From Tsukamurella sp. PLM1 (lineage in GTDB: Bacteria; Actinomycetota; Actinomycetes; Mycobacteriales; Mycobacteriaceae): 64,000 nt of DNA. The position numbers and the translations under genes are program-made. The DNA lies in NCBI RefSeq assembly GCF_023168325.1, contig NZ_AP025688.1:3162001-3226000 (forward strand), read 5' to 3'. The notes below the pieces were generated by a model, which saw only the letters and a list, made by a program, of their open reading frames with translations, had not been told where the DNA came from and did not search any database. Shown here piece by piece: positions 1 through 8,310 of this stretch (positions within the stretch are counted from its first letter, which is position 1; every line of letters starts with the position of its first letter).

Positions 1-829
1 CGGTCATCAGGGCGACGGCCTCGTTGAGCTCGGCCACGACGTCCGGCAGTTGTGAGACGGCGTCCAGCGTGCCGCCCGGTGCGATGGCCCGCTCGATGGC
101 TCCCTCCTGGCCCAGCAACTGGTCGACGAGGCCACCGGGCGCGATGGCGCGGTCGATCACACCGTCGGGCTCGGTGAGCTTGTCGATCAAGCCGTCCTGG
201 CCGGTCAGCTTGTCGAGCACACCGTCCTTGGCGGCCAGCTTGTCGAGCACACCGCCCTTCTCGGTGAGCTTGTCCAGCACGCCGTCCTTGGACATGAGCT
301 TCTCGAGCACGCCGTCCGGCGCGGTGAGCTTGTCGATCACGCCGCCCTCGGAGGTCAGCCGCTCGAGCACGCCCTCGGACTCGGTGATCTGATCGACGAC
401 GCCGCCGGGGCGGGTCAGCCGGTCCAGCGGGCCGCCCTCCTCGGTGAGCCGCGTGACCGGGCTGTCCTCCTTGGTGGCCTGGTCCAACAGGCCGCCGGGT
501 GCCGTGAGCTTCTCCAGCATGCCGCCGGGCTCGGTCAGCCGGTCCACCACGCCGCCCTGCTTGAGCACGCGGTCGAGCGGCCCGCCGCGCGAGAGGATGA
601 TGCCGACGGGGCGGTCGGGCTCGAGCAGGGCGGCGAGCCGCTGCAGCAGCTGCATCGGCGTGGCGGAGGACATACCCGCCTCCACGTGCAGCGCGTTGCT
701 CACCTCCGAGTCCACGTTCTGCACGGCGAATCGAGTGACGGCCACGCCGCCCTCGATCGCCGAAATCGCGGCGTCAGCGGTCGAGAACGCGACGCGCAGC
801 GGCGTGGTGACGATGCCCTTGAGGTCCAT
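1..829 (-). CDS. Decapeptide-repeat protein, 3' end cut by window edge
   Basis: The ATG is at 829-827 and the frame stays open to the left edge (276 codons), so the C-terminus is missing. Residues 1-80 form a non-repetitive head. From residue 82 the protein is 17 regular 10-residue units (nt 77-586) followed by one degenerate unit. The unit is G/D-G-[VLIP]-[LIV]-D/E-[KRQ]-L-T-x-[PKQE], for example DGVLDKLTEP. Hydrophobic residues at positions 3, 4 and 7 with alternating charges suggest a repetitive amphipathic helical rod, perhaps a scaffold or surface-binding protein. No signal peptide or membrane segment is visible in the part present. I do not recognise the family and assign no function. 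The gene is divergent from the ArsR/SRPBCC pair. Confidence 0.8.
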   Translation of the reverse strand, partial: MDLKGIVTTPLRVAFSTADAAISAIEGGVAVTRFAVQNVDSEVSNALHVEAGMSSATPMQLLQRLAALLEPDRPVGIILSRGGPLDRVLKQGGVVDRLTEPGGMLEKLTAPGGLLDQATKEDSPVTRLTEEGGPLDRLTRPGGVVDQITESEGVLERLTSEGGVIDKLTAPDGVLEKLMSKDGVLDKLTEKGGVLDKLAAKDGVLDKLTGQDGLIDKLTEPDGVIDRAIAPGGLVDQLLGQEGAIERAIAPGGTLDAVSQLPDVVAELNEAVALMT

Positions 830-913
830 AGCCGCCCATCGTAGGCGGCGGAGTGAGAGGATCAGAGCCGAATCCACTCATTGAGCGACGGTTGGGGCGG
901 GCCGCGAACCCGG

Positions 914-951
914 ACGTGTCGGAGAAAGTTGACACGTCGGAGATCTCCGAC
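914..951. promoter_or_regulatory. Probable ArsR operator (nested inverted repeats)
   Basis: ACGTGTC (914-920) is mirrored by GACACGT (931-937). A perfect 16-bp palindrome GTCGGAGATCTCCGAC follows at 936-951. The block ends 15 bases before the start codon of the ArsR-type regulator and lies between two divergent genes. Autoregulation through such palindromes is usual for this family; binding here is inferred. Confidence 0.55.
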
Positions 952-965
952 ATATCCTCGACGGC

Positions 966-1289
966 GTGACCACCGAGACGGAGAACACCGATCGCGTCTT
1001 CCTCGCGCTCGCCAATCCTGTTCGCCGCGAACTGCTCCGGATACTCGCCGCGGGTCCGCTCGCCGCGGGCGAGCTCAGCGAGCGGTTCACCCTGAGCCGC
1101 CCCGCCGTGGCGGAGCACCTCAAGGTGTTGCGCGATGCGGGGCTCGTCGCCGACTCCCCGGCCGGCCGTCGCCGGATCTACCGGCTCACGGCCGAACCTC
1201 TGGCCGACCTCGGCGAGTGGTTGCACCCGTTCGAGAAGTTCTGGCGCGCACGACTGTCCGCGCTCGCCGTGGTCGCAGAGGAGTTGTGA
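966..1289 (+). CDS. ArsR-family winged-helix repressor
   Basis: This 107-residue protein has the size and layout of a compact ArsR regulator. The helix-turn-helix covers about residues 30-60 (ELSERFTLSRPAVAEHLKVL), followed by the wing (SPAGRRRIYRL). No metal-binding Cys pair is seen in the recognition helix, so it is probably not a metal sensor. It belongs to the class paired with an SRPBCC/AHSA1 protein. Its stop codon touches the ATG of that gene at 1290, so the two are co-translated. The palindromes at 914-951 are the likely autoregulatory site. Confidence 0.9.
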   Translation: MTTETENTDRVFLALANPVRRELLRILAAGPLAAGELSERFTLSRPAVAEHLKVLRDAGLVADSPAGRRRIYRLTAEPLADLGEWLHPFEKFWRARLSALAVVAEEL

Positions 1290-1680
1290 ATGGCCGTCAT
1301 CACCCTGGATCAGTTCGTCGCCGCGCCGCCCGCCACCGTGTGGCGGGCGCTCACGGAACCCGAGCTGGTGGCCCGCTGGTGGGCCGCGGGCGACATCGGG
1401 CCCGGGGTGGGCCACGAGTTCACCCTGGACATGCCGGGATTCGGCCCGCAGCCGTGCCGTGTCCTCGAATCGACAGCCCCGGAACGCTTCGTCTACACCT
1501 TCACGACCGAGTGGACGCTGGCCTGGACGTTGCGCGCCGAAGGGCGCGGCACGCGTCTTCCTGGAGCACAGCGGGTTCGATCTGGACGACAAGCGCATGG
1601 CAGCCGCCTTCGACCGCATGAGCCCGGGCTGGCGCGACGTGGTCCTGCCACGCCTCGCGGACACCGCCGCCGGGCTCTGA
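1290..1680 (+). CDS. SRPBCC (AHSA1-type) protein, frameshifted
   Basis: The first about 88 residues read as the N-terminal half of an AHSA1/SRPBCC ligand-binding fold (PPATVWRALTEPELVARWW). The frame changes near 1550: the C-terminal half (FLEHSGFDLDDKRMAAAF, ending at TGA 1678-1680) lies in the next frame. Both halves together give the usual length of about 130 residues, so a lost pair of bases in the run around ACGCGTC explains the break. It is co-transcribed with the ArsR regulator; such pairs often control a small-molecule response. The substrate is unknown. Confidence 0.75.
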
Positions 1681-1708
1681 CTTCGCACGGATCTGCCATG
1701 ATCGGCTC

Positions 1709-2422
1709 GTGACCGAGCGCACCGTCCTCGCCGACCCCGTCAACGCCGCCCTCTCGGGCCCGCACGCGCGGTTCCGGCTGTCCGCGGGCAGGATCCAGCG
1801 GTACCACCCGGACGTCTCCGTGTTCTACGGACACCCGCGCGAGCTCACCGGCGAGGATTACGCCGACGTCGCCCGCCTGGCCGGCGCGGACCGGATCGTG
1901 CTGCTGCGCGACCGCGCGACGCCGCTCCCCGCGGGGTGGACCGTGGTCGAGACGATCGGCCTCGTGCAGTACGACGGCAGCACGGTGGAGACCGCGCCCG
2001 AGCCGGAGGCCGTGCGCCTCACCGCCGCCGACGTTCCCGAGATGACCGCCCTCGTCGAGCGGACGAAGCCCGGGCCGTTCCTGCCGCGCACCGTCGAACT
2101 GGGCACGTACCTGGGCATCCGGGATGCCGACGGGGCTCTCATCGCCATGGCCGAGGAGCGCATGCACCCGCAGGGGTGGACCGAGATCAGCGCAGTGTGC
2201 ACCGCGCCCGAGGCCCGGGGGCGGGGCCTCGCGTCCCGGCTGATCCGCGCGGTCGCCCACGGCATCCGCGAGCGCGGCGACCTCCCGTTCCTGCACACCT
2301 CCGACGACAACCCGGCACAGCGGCTCTACGACGCCATGGGGTTCCACCACACCAGCACGGTTCCGCTCGAGGTGATCCGCGTCTCGCCGGGCAGCGATCC
2401 GAGCGCTGAATTGATAGGATGA
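1709..2422 (+). CDS. GNAT-family N-acetyltransferase
   Basis: The 237-residue frame starts at GTG 1709. The C-terminal half (about residues 100-230) is a GNAT fold with the acetyl-CoA pyrophosphate loop at residues 170-174 (RGRGLA) after a beta-strand (TEISAVCTAP), and a terminal strand with LYDAMGFHH. The N-terminal 100 residues resemble the leader of FR47-like acetyltransferases. The substrate is unknown. It lies 28 bases downstream of the SRPBCC gene and may belong to the same transcript. Confidence 0.85.
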   Translation: MTERTVLADPVNAALSGPHARFRLSAGRIQRYHPDVSVFYGHPRELTGEDYADVARLAGADRIVLLRDRATPLPAGWTVVETIGLVQYDGSTVETAPEPEAVRLTAADVPEMTALVERTKPGPFLPRTVELGTYLGIRDADGALIAMAEERMHPQGWTEISAVCTAPEARGRGLASRLIRAVAHGIRERGDLPFLHTSDDNPAQRLYDAMGFHHTSTVPLEVIRVSPGSDPSAELIG

Positions 2423-2539
2423 TTCGGCCGCGCACCCGCGGCACGAGCTCCGTGTATCTACCTGGCACGACCCTCCGGGCACCCAAGGCGGCACGTCGAA
2501 ACGATGGCGGCCGCAGCGCCGCGGAAAGGCCCTACGACG

Positions 2540-3848
2540 GTGACCGCCACCATGCCCCACGAGACGCACCCTCGTAAATCCTCCTCCCCGCACCGACTCT
2601 GCTCTCGGTCGCGGGGCGCAACTACTTCCCGGTGGCCTTCGTCGCACGACTCCCGTTCGCCATGATGGTGGTCGGCGTGCTCACCCTGGTGGTGGCCGGC
2701 CGTGATTCGTTGGCCTTCGGCGGCCTGAGCTCCGCGATGGTCGGAATCGGCTCGGCACTCGTTGGTCCGCTCGTCGGCGCCGCGGCGGACCGGTTCGGCC
2801 AGCGCCGCGCGGTGCTCGTGGCCGGGATCGCGAACAGCCTCGCGCTGCTGCTCATGACGTGGGTCGTGTTCAGCCCGCTGCCCGGCTGGGCCGTGCTCGC
2901 CTCGGCCGCGCTGGTCGGCGCGAGCGCACCGCAGGTGGGTCCGATGTCGCGCAGCCGCCTGGTCACCATGATCACCACGAAGCTGCCCGAGGGCCGCCGG
3001 GTGCGCACCCTACTGTCGGTCATGGCCTACGAATCGGCCGCCGACGAGATGATCTTCGTCTTCGGGCCCGTCATCGTCGGCCTGCTGGCGACCACGATGT
3101 CGCCCGCCGCCCCGATGATCGGCGCGGCGGTACTCACCGCGCTCTTCGTCTCGGCCTTCGCCCTGCACCCCAGCGGGCGCACCACCGAGCGGCACGGCGA
3201 CGGCACCGTCGTCCAGGCGCCGGCGCGCGAGCTGGCGAATCCCCTGCTGTTCACCGTGATCGTCGGCGTCTTCGGCATGGGCCTGTTCTTCGGCTCGACC
3301 CTCACCGGCCTCACCGCCTTCATGCGCGACTCGGGCAACACGGAATCGGCCGGCCTGTTCTACGGCGTCATGGGCGTCGGCTCGGCCGCCCTCGCCCTGG
3401 GCTCGGCACTGCTGCCCGAGCGGTTCAGCATCGCCGCGCGGTGGGTGAGCTTCGCGACGGTGCTCGTGTTCGGCGCCGTCCTGATCGCCGCCGCGCCGTC
3501 TCTGCCGGTGCTCATCGCCGGCCTCGCGATCGCCGGCATCGGCGTGGGGCCGACGCTGGTGACCGAGTTCAGCCTCGGTGCCGAGCGCAGCCCGCTCGGC
3601 CGTTCCGCCACCGTCATGACGATCCTGGGCAGCGGCTTGATCCTGGGCCAGTCGCTGGCGTCCGCCGTGAACGGCGCGCTGGCCGAGAGCGCCGGCACCG
3701 CGGTCGCGCAGTGCGCACCGCTGGTCGCCGCCCTCGTCGTGCTGGGCGCCGGTGTCGCGAACGCCGTGCTCTCCCGGCGTCAGTCGGCGACGGCCTCGGC
3801 GGGGACGCCCGCCGGACCGGGGACCAGCCCGGCCCCTTCGCCACGTAG
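2540..3848 (+). CDS. MFS transporter, two single-base frameshifts
   Basis: About 12 hydrophobic segments run through 2630-3780 with MFS loop residues (AAADRFGQRRA). The long open frame starts at internal GTG 2632. A natural start GTG 2540 or ATG 2552, preceded by GGAAAGG, reads MPHETHPRKSS in another frame and joins after one missing base near 2602 to give LLSVAGRNYFPVAF. At the 3' end, adding one C to the run at 3828-3830 brings the frame to TAG 3846-3848; the same base repairs the convergent desaturase gene. As sequenced, the frame runs on to 4017. The substrate is unknown, probably drug or metabolite export. Confidence 0.75.
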
Positions 3849-4636
3849 CCCCAGCGCTCAAGCCAGCCGCGGGCGGCGCGCACGTCCCGCCAGATCGCGG
3901 CGTACTCGTGGGTGGCCACCTTCAGCGGATTGTGGGTATCGATGTTCTTCGTCAGCCCGAACCGCACCCGCGCTCCCTCGGGCTCGAACGTCCCGAACAG
4001 CCGGTCCCACACGATGAGGATCCCACCGTAGTTGCGGTCCAGGTACTCGGCGTTGGAACCGTGGTGCACGCGGTGGTGCGACGGCGTGTTCATCACGAAC
4101 TCGACGGGACGCCACAGCGTCCCGACCCGCTCGGTGTGGATGAAGAACTGGTAGAGCAGGCTCACCGACTGTTGCAGCAGGATCATCCACGGCGGGATGC
4201 CGATGAGCGCCAACGGGATCCAGTACGGCAGCGCGGTGAACGGGGTCCAGGTCTGCCGCAGCGCGGTGGACAGGTTGTAGTACCGGCTCGAGTGGTGCAC
4301 CACGTGGCTCGCCCACAGCACCCGGATCGTGTGATGCGTGCGGTGGTACCAGTAATAGGCCAGATCGTCAGCCACGAACAGCAGCACCCAGGTGAGCGGG
4401 TTCGTGGCCGGGAGGTGCACGGGTGCCATGAGGTACGCACCCGCCAGGGCCGCGAGCACCACGAGCTTCCAGCCCAGGTTGATGATCACGTTCCCGATGC
4501 CCATCGTGAGGCTCGTGCGGGAGTCGCGCAGGTCGTAGCCCAGTTCGTCGTCGTCCGGGAGGAACCGGAACGAGAGGTACTCGAGCACGAGGCAGAGCAC
4601 GAACACCGGGATGGCGGCTTGGATGAGGTCGAACAC
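3780..4636 (-). CDS. Sterol desaturase / fatty-acid hydroxylase family membrane protein
   Basis: A membrane diiron hydroxylase with the family's histidine clusters: HRTHH (about residues 98-102), HVVHH (111-115) and HHRVHH (187-192), set among four or five membrane segments. It would hydroxylate or desaturate a lipid using O2. Restoring one G in the run opposite 3828-3830 gives a 285-residue protein ending LVPGPAGVPAEAVAD at TGA 3782-3780; without it the frame runs on to 3614 through unrelated sequence. It lies 17 bases downstream of the FadR-type regulator on the same strand and is probably its target. Confidence 0.85.
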
Positions 4637-4653
4637 GGTGGTACCCGGTCTTT

Positions 4654-5367
4654 CTACGGATTCGTGACGGCGTCGGACGCGAGGCCGTCCAGGGTGGCGA
4701 CGATGCCGCCGAGCAGGGCGGAGGTCAGGTCGTGGGCGGCGTCGCCGTCACCGTCGGCGATGTGCCGGGCGAGATCGAGGTGCGCCTGCCGGTCCAGCAG
4801 CTCACCGTCGAGCCCGAGCGACCGGAAGACCTGTTCCCCCACGCCCCGCATGCCGGCGAGGAGCGTGTTGAGGGCGAGCCGGTAGGCGAGGTTGCCGGCG
4901 CCGTCGATGACGGCGGTCCAGAACGCCGTGTCGGCGGCGAACCCGCCGTCCGGATAGCCCTGCGCCAGCTCGGAAACAGCGGTTCGCTGGGCATCGGACG
5001 CGCGCTCGGCGCACAGGCGCGCGGCGTCGGCCGCGACGATGCGCCGCATCTGCGTGACGTCGCGGAGCAACAGGAGCGGCGGAACCACACCCGCCGCGGC
5101 CACCGCGCTGAGCACGTCGAGGCCGGCGCTCTCGCGCCAGTTGAGCACACGGGTCTTCCCGCCCTGCGCGATGTGCACGAGGCCGGCCTGACGCACGCCC
5201 TTGAGCGCCTCGCGGACGGCGTGCCGGTTCACGCCGAAGCGCTCGGCGAGGTCACGCTCGCCCGGCAACGCGTCGCCCGGCGCGAGCCGCCCGGACAGGA
5301 TCTCGTCGACGATGCGCGCGAGCACCTCGTCCGAGACCGAGGTCCTGGCGATGGGGGTGATGTCCAT
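4654..5367 (-). CDS. GntR-family (FadR subfamily) transcriptional regulator
   Basis: A 237-residue protein from ATG 5367 (MDITPIARTS); an in-frame GTG/ATG extension upstream to 5403 runs into the operator and is less likely. The winged helix-turn-helix covers about residues 20-75 (GERDLAERFGVNRHAVREAL). A helical FadR-type effector domain fills the rest. The effector is likely a carboxylate or acyl compound but cannot be read from the sequence. It precedes the desaturase gene and probably controls it and itself. Confidence 0.88.
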   Translation of the reverse strand: MDITPIARTSVSDEVLARIVDEILSGRLAPGDALPGERDLAERFGVNRHAVREALKGVRQAGLVHIAQGGKTRVLNWRESAGLDVLSAVAAAGVVPPLLLLRDVTQMRRIVAADAARLCAERASDAQRTAVSELAQGYPDGGFAADTAFWTAVIDGAGNLAYRLALNTLLAGMRGVGEQVFRSLGLDGELLDRQAHLDLARHIADGDGDAAHDLTSALLGGIVATLDGLASDAVTNP

Positions 5368-5395
5368 GGCGAGCAGCATGGCACGGCAGACCCCT

Positions 5396-5416
5396 CTGGT
5401 CAACTGGTTGGACCAG
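5396..5416. promoter_or_regulatory. Candidate GntR/FadR operator
   Basis: CTGGTC is separated by nine bases from GACCAG. On the minus strand this reads TGGTC-n9-GACCA, close to the TGGT...ACCA pattern of FadR-type sites. It lies 29 bases upstream of the regulator's start codon. Confidence 0.5.
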
Positions 5417-5462
5417 ATGTGTGACCTGCACTCACGCTGCCAGCAGCGCTACGCTCCGAGGC

Positions 5463-5929
5463 GTGACCACGACCAGTGCCGGGCTCCTGCTGTACCGCCG
5501 CCGCCCCGGCGGCGCCGTCGAGGTGCTGCTCGGGCACATGGGCGGCCCCTTCTGGAGCCGCAAGGACGCCCACGCCTGGTCGATCCCGAAGGGCCTGTAC
5601 ACCGACGAGGAACCGCTGGTCGCCGCGGAGCGCGAGTTCGCGGAGGAGCTGGGCTCCCCGCGCCTCCCGGCCCGACGGTGCCACTCGGCTCCGTCCGGCA
5701 GTCCGGCGGGAAGACGGTCGCGGTCTTCGCCCGCGAGGGCGACTTCGACGCGACGGCGATCCACTCCAACGAGTTCGAGCTCGAGTGGCCGCGCGGTTCG
5801 GGCCGGATGCTGAGCTTCCCCGAGATCGACCGTGCCGGCTGGTTCGGCCCCGAGGAGGCTGCGGAGAAGCTGGTGAAGGCGCAGTCGCCGTTCCTCGACC
5901 GGCTGCGGGAACACCTGTCCGGAGTGTGA
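5463..5929 (+). CDS. Nudix hydrolase, frameshifted
   Basis: It starts at GTG 5463 with TTTSAGLLLYRRRP. The Nudix box is at about residues 46-68 (GLYTDEEP...AEREFAEELG), carrying the REFAEELG metal-binding core. The frame breaks at the CCCC run near 5655; adding one C continues as PTVPLGSVRQSGGKTVAVFA to TGA 5929, giving about 156 residues. It belongs to the NTP pyrophosphohydrolase class with an IPKG motif before the box. It hydrolyses a nucleoside diphosphate-linked compound; the substrate is not evident. Confidence 0.82.
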
Positions 5930-5998
5930 GCACCCGTGCGCGTCGCGCTGCGCGTCCGACACCGGATTCCGGCGCCGATCCGCTGACGGGCCGGAGCG

Positions 5999-6244
5999 TC
6001 AGTTGCGGTAGTCCTCGACGGTGCTCGCCGACCGGGTGGCGGCGCCGTCGGGGTTCTCGCCGAACTCGCGCTTGGCCCGGCGCTGGCGCAGCAGGTCCCA
6101 CGCCTGGTCCAACTGGGTCTCGAGCACCCGCAACCGCGCGTGCTCATCGCTCTCGCTGATCTCGCCGGCGCCGAGCCGCTCCCGGAGCGAGCGCTCCTCC
6201 GCGATCAGGGCGTCGATGCGGTCGTGGATGGCGTCGTCTGTCAT
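5999..6244 (-). CDS. DUF2630-like small coiled-coil protein
   Basis: An 81-residue, strongly charged helical protein from ATG 6244 (MTDDAIHDRIDALIAEERSL). It matches the actinobacterial DUF2630 pattern with HARLRVLETQLDQAWDLLRQRRAKREFGENP, here split over two predicted helices. Its function is unknown. It is convergent with the Nudix gene and divergent from the transporter at 6294. Confidence 0.75.
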   Translation of the reverse strand: MTDDAIHDRIDALIAEERSLRERLGAGEISESDEHARLRVLETQLDQAWDLLRQRRAKREFGENPDGAATRSASTVEDYRN

Positions 6245-6293
6245 GGTTCGATCCTGCCACCGATCGGGTTCGGCGGTGGGAGACAATCATCGG

Positions 6294-7327
6294 GTGCGCA
6301 ACGGACCCGTCTCCCGCCTGCTGAACCCGCCGCCCGGCCACGCACTGGGCAGGTTCGCGTTCGTCATGGCCACCGGGATCGTGGCCACGCTGCTGCACTC
6401 CGTCGGCGCGACGCGACCCGCGGACGTCCTCTTCGGCATCGCCGCGGCCGCGTTCCTCGCGCTGACGGGCGCGGCACTCGTGCGCGTGCACACCCCGTCG
6501 ACCATCCGGGCCGAGATCGCCGCCGCCCGGTTCACGGCGCTGACGGTGCCCGCCGGCGCGTCGGTGCTGGCGGGGTACCTCGCGCTCCGCGGCGCGACGG
6601 TGCCGGCAGCGGCCGTCGCGGCGGTGGCGCTCGCGACGTGGCTCGCGCTCGGCTACCTGGTACCGGCGCAACGGGTGATCGACAACAGCACCGCCGCCTC
6701 GCCCGACCCGTTGGGCGGCGCCGACGGCACCTGGTTCCTGTGGGGCGTCGCGACGCAGTCCGTCGCCGTGGTCGCGGGGCTGTTGGCCCCGCTCGCGCCC
6801 GGACACGGACTGAACACCGTCGCCACCCTGTGGTGGGGGCTGGGACTCGCGCAGCTCGTGCTCGTCGCCGCACTGGTCGCGGCGCGAATGATGCTCTCGC
6901 CGCTACCGCCCGGCCACGAGGTGGCGCCGTACTGGGTGTTCTTCGGCTCGGCCGCGATCTCGATCCTGGCGGGTTCGGAGTTGGCCGCGCTGCCCGCCGA
7001 TCAGCGGATCATCGCACCGGAGTTCGTGCTCGCGGTCTGCCTGTGCCTGTGGGCGTTCGCCACCTGGCTGGCACCCCTGCTGCTGGCGCTCACCGTCTGG
7101 CAGTGGCGCCGATCTCCGGCGTGCCGCTCTTCCGCCTCGCGCTGTGGTCGATCGTGTTCCCGATCGGCATGTACGGGCAGGCCACGCTCCGGCTCGGCGA
7201 AGCCGCGGAGTTGAACTGGATGGCCTCCGTCGGCCGCGCCGACGCGTGGGTCGCCCCGGTGGTGTGGACCGCGGTGGCGGCGGCGATGCTCGCGTCCGCG
7301 CGGGCTACTCGCCCGTCTTCTCCTTGA
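6294..7327 (+). CDS. TDT-family (tellurite-resistance/dicarboxylate) transporter, frameshifted
   Basis: It starts at GTG 6294. The protein has about ten membrane segments in the TDT/SLAC1 arrangement: FAFVMATGIVATLLH in the first, and a late segment with LALWSIVFPIGMYG. The frame shifts once near 7110, where CGCCGATC should read CGCCGGATC; the repaired protein ends at TGA 7325-7327, about 345 residues. It is likely an anion or C4-dicarboxylate exporter in the plasma membrane. Its 3' end overlaps the end of the convergent regulator gene by 23 bases. Confidence 0.78.
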
Positions 7328-7838
7328 GCAGGAGCGTCACGGCCTCGGTGAGCTGGCTGACCTGCTCGCGTAGTTCGCGGATCTCCTCATCGCGGCGATC
7401 GCCCTCGGCGTCGGGATCCTTCGGCTTCTTCGCGCCGGCCTTCTTCGTCGCGCCCGCGCCCTTGTGCGGCGTCGCCTTGGACTTCGCGGACTTGCCGGAC
7501 TTGGGCTTGTCGCCCTTGCCGGGGGCGGCACCGTCGGCTTCCTGACCGGCGCCCTCCTTGATGCCCGTGACCACCGTCTGCGCGACGTCGGCGGGCGCGC
7601 GGAGCAGATCGGCCAGGAGGCTCGAGCTGCGCGGCGAGCTCTGCGCCTGCCGCCGCAGCACCTGGGCGAGCACCTCGTCGGTGCGGTCGGTGCCCACCTC
7701 GTGGTCGCGGACCAGCACGCGCACACCGGAATCGAGCAGCGCGGCGATCTCGTCGAGCGTGGTGAAGCGGCGCCGGACCGAGTCGTACAGCTTCCGGTTG
7801 GAGTACCGCTTAATCAGATACGGTTCGTCGTCGGTCAT
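7305..7838 (-). CDS. Polyhydroxyalkanoate synthesis regulator-like DNA-binding protein (PhaR type)
   Basis: A 177-residue protein. The N-terminal 60 residues carry the PHA-regulator DNA-binding domain (IKRYSNRKLYDSVRRRFTTLDEIAALL). A Lys/Pro/Ala-rich linker follows at about residues 105-145 and a short C-terminal coiled coil (REQVSQLTEAVTLLLKEK). Family members bind DNA and PHA granules. The neighbouring Lys-rich phasin-like gene supports a granule or lipid-inclusion role; the palindromes at 8238-8292 are candidate targets. Confidence 0.82.
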   Translation of the reverse strand: MTDDEPYLIKRYSNRKLYDSVRRRFTTLDEIAALLDSGVRVLVRDHEVGTDRTDEVLAQVLRRQAQSSPRSSSLLADLLRAPADVAQTVVTGIKEGAGQEADGAAPGKGDKPKSGKSAKSKATPHKGAGATKKAGAKKPKDPDAEGDRRDEEIRELREQVSQLTEAVTLLLKEKTGE

Positions 7839-7966
7839 GACCCCTCCTCGTAGGGTGACGCTGTTGTCGAGCCTACTTCTCGCCCGCTCAACGCAGAATC
7901 ACCCGAGACGCGCCGCGTGGCGCTTCCCGGGTGAGCCGCGAGTGACAGTGTGGAGATGAACTCCGG

Positions 7967-8212
7967 TCACTTGGCCTTGGTGACCTTCGAGAGCTTCTTC
8001 ACCTGGTCGTTGAGGGCCTCGGTCTGCTTGCGCAGCAGCTTGACGTCCTTCTTGGCGATCTTCTGCGCGCCCTTGCGAGCCTTCTTCTCACCCTCCGACG
8101 CGGTCTCGATCAGGTTGTCGACGAGGTCCTTGGTGTTGCCCACGACGCCCGACAGGAAGTTGCTGATCGACGGCTCGGTGATCGCCTTGTTCTTCTTCTT
8201 GGTGTCAGCCAT
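7967..8212 (-). CDS. Small Lys-rich phasin-like protein
   Basis: An 81-residue basic protein from ATG 8212 with a strong ribosome site (AAAGAGGAG). It is predicted to be almost wholly amphipathic helix: SISNFLSGVVGNTKDLVDNLIETA, here a phasin-like stretch over two helices, then the Lys/Ala-rich tail KKARKGAQKIAKKDVKLL. It resembles granule-associated or histone-like proteins; it carries no annotated domain I can name. It lies next to the PhaR-type regulator and has an unusually elaborate promoter with a consensus CRP site. Confidence 0.7.
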   Translation of the reverse strand: MADTKKKNKAITEPSISNFLSGVVGNTKDLVDNLIETASEGEKKARKGAQKIAKKDVKLLRKQTEALNDQVKKLSKVTKAK

Positions 8213-8237
8213 GATGTGCTCCTCTTTCATTTCGTTG

Positions 8238-8292
8238 TTACGCGTTTGCGTAAGAAAGACATTATGCGCCGCGTAATCATTACGCAATGCGT
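8238..8292. promoter_or_regulatory. Cluster of GCGTAA/TTACGC palindromes
   Basis: Three inverted repeats lie in 55 bases: TTACGC-GTTT-GCGTAA (8238-8253), GCGTAAT-C-ATTACGC (8271-8285) and ACGCA-A-TGCGT (8282-8292). They share one half-site, stand in an A+T-rich island upstream of the phasin-like gene, and look like multiple operators for one dimeric regulator, possibly the PhaR-type protein. Confidence 0.6.
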
Positions 8293-8308
8293 TGTGACCT
8301 AAATCACA
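8293..8308. promoter_or_regulatory. CRP/GlxR-type cAMP receptor site, full consensus
   Basis: TGTGA-CCTAAA-TCACA matches the CRP-family consensus TGTGA-N6-TCACA at all ten fixed positions. It lies 81 bases upstream of the phasin-like start codon and overlaps the edge of the palindrome cluster. Confidence 0.65.
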
Positions 8309-8310
8309 TC

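Noticed and set aside
774..1688. Long minus-strand open frames across the ArsR/SRPBCC genes
   Set aside because: High-G+C shadow frames; no motif, and the plus-strand genes carry clear domains.
2632..4017. MFS frame taken as reaching 4017
   Set aside because: The last 55 codons lie antisense to the desaturase core and have no transporter character; one restored C ends the gene at 3848.
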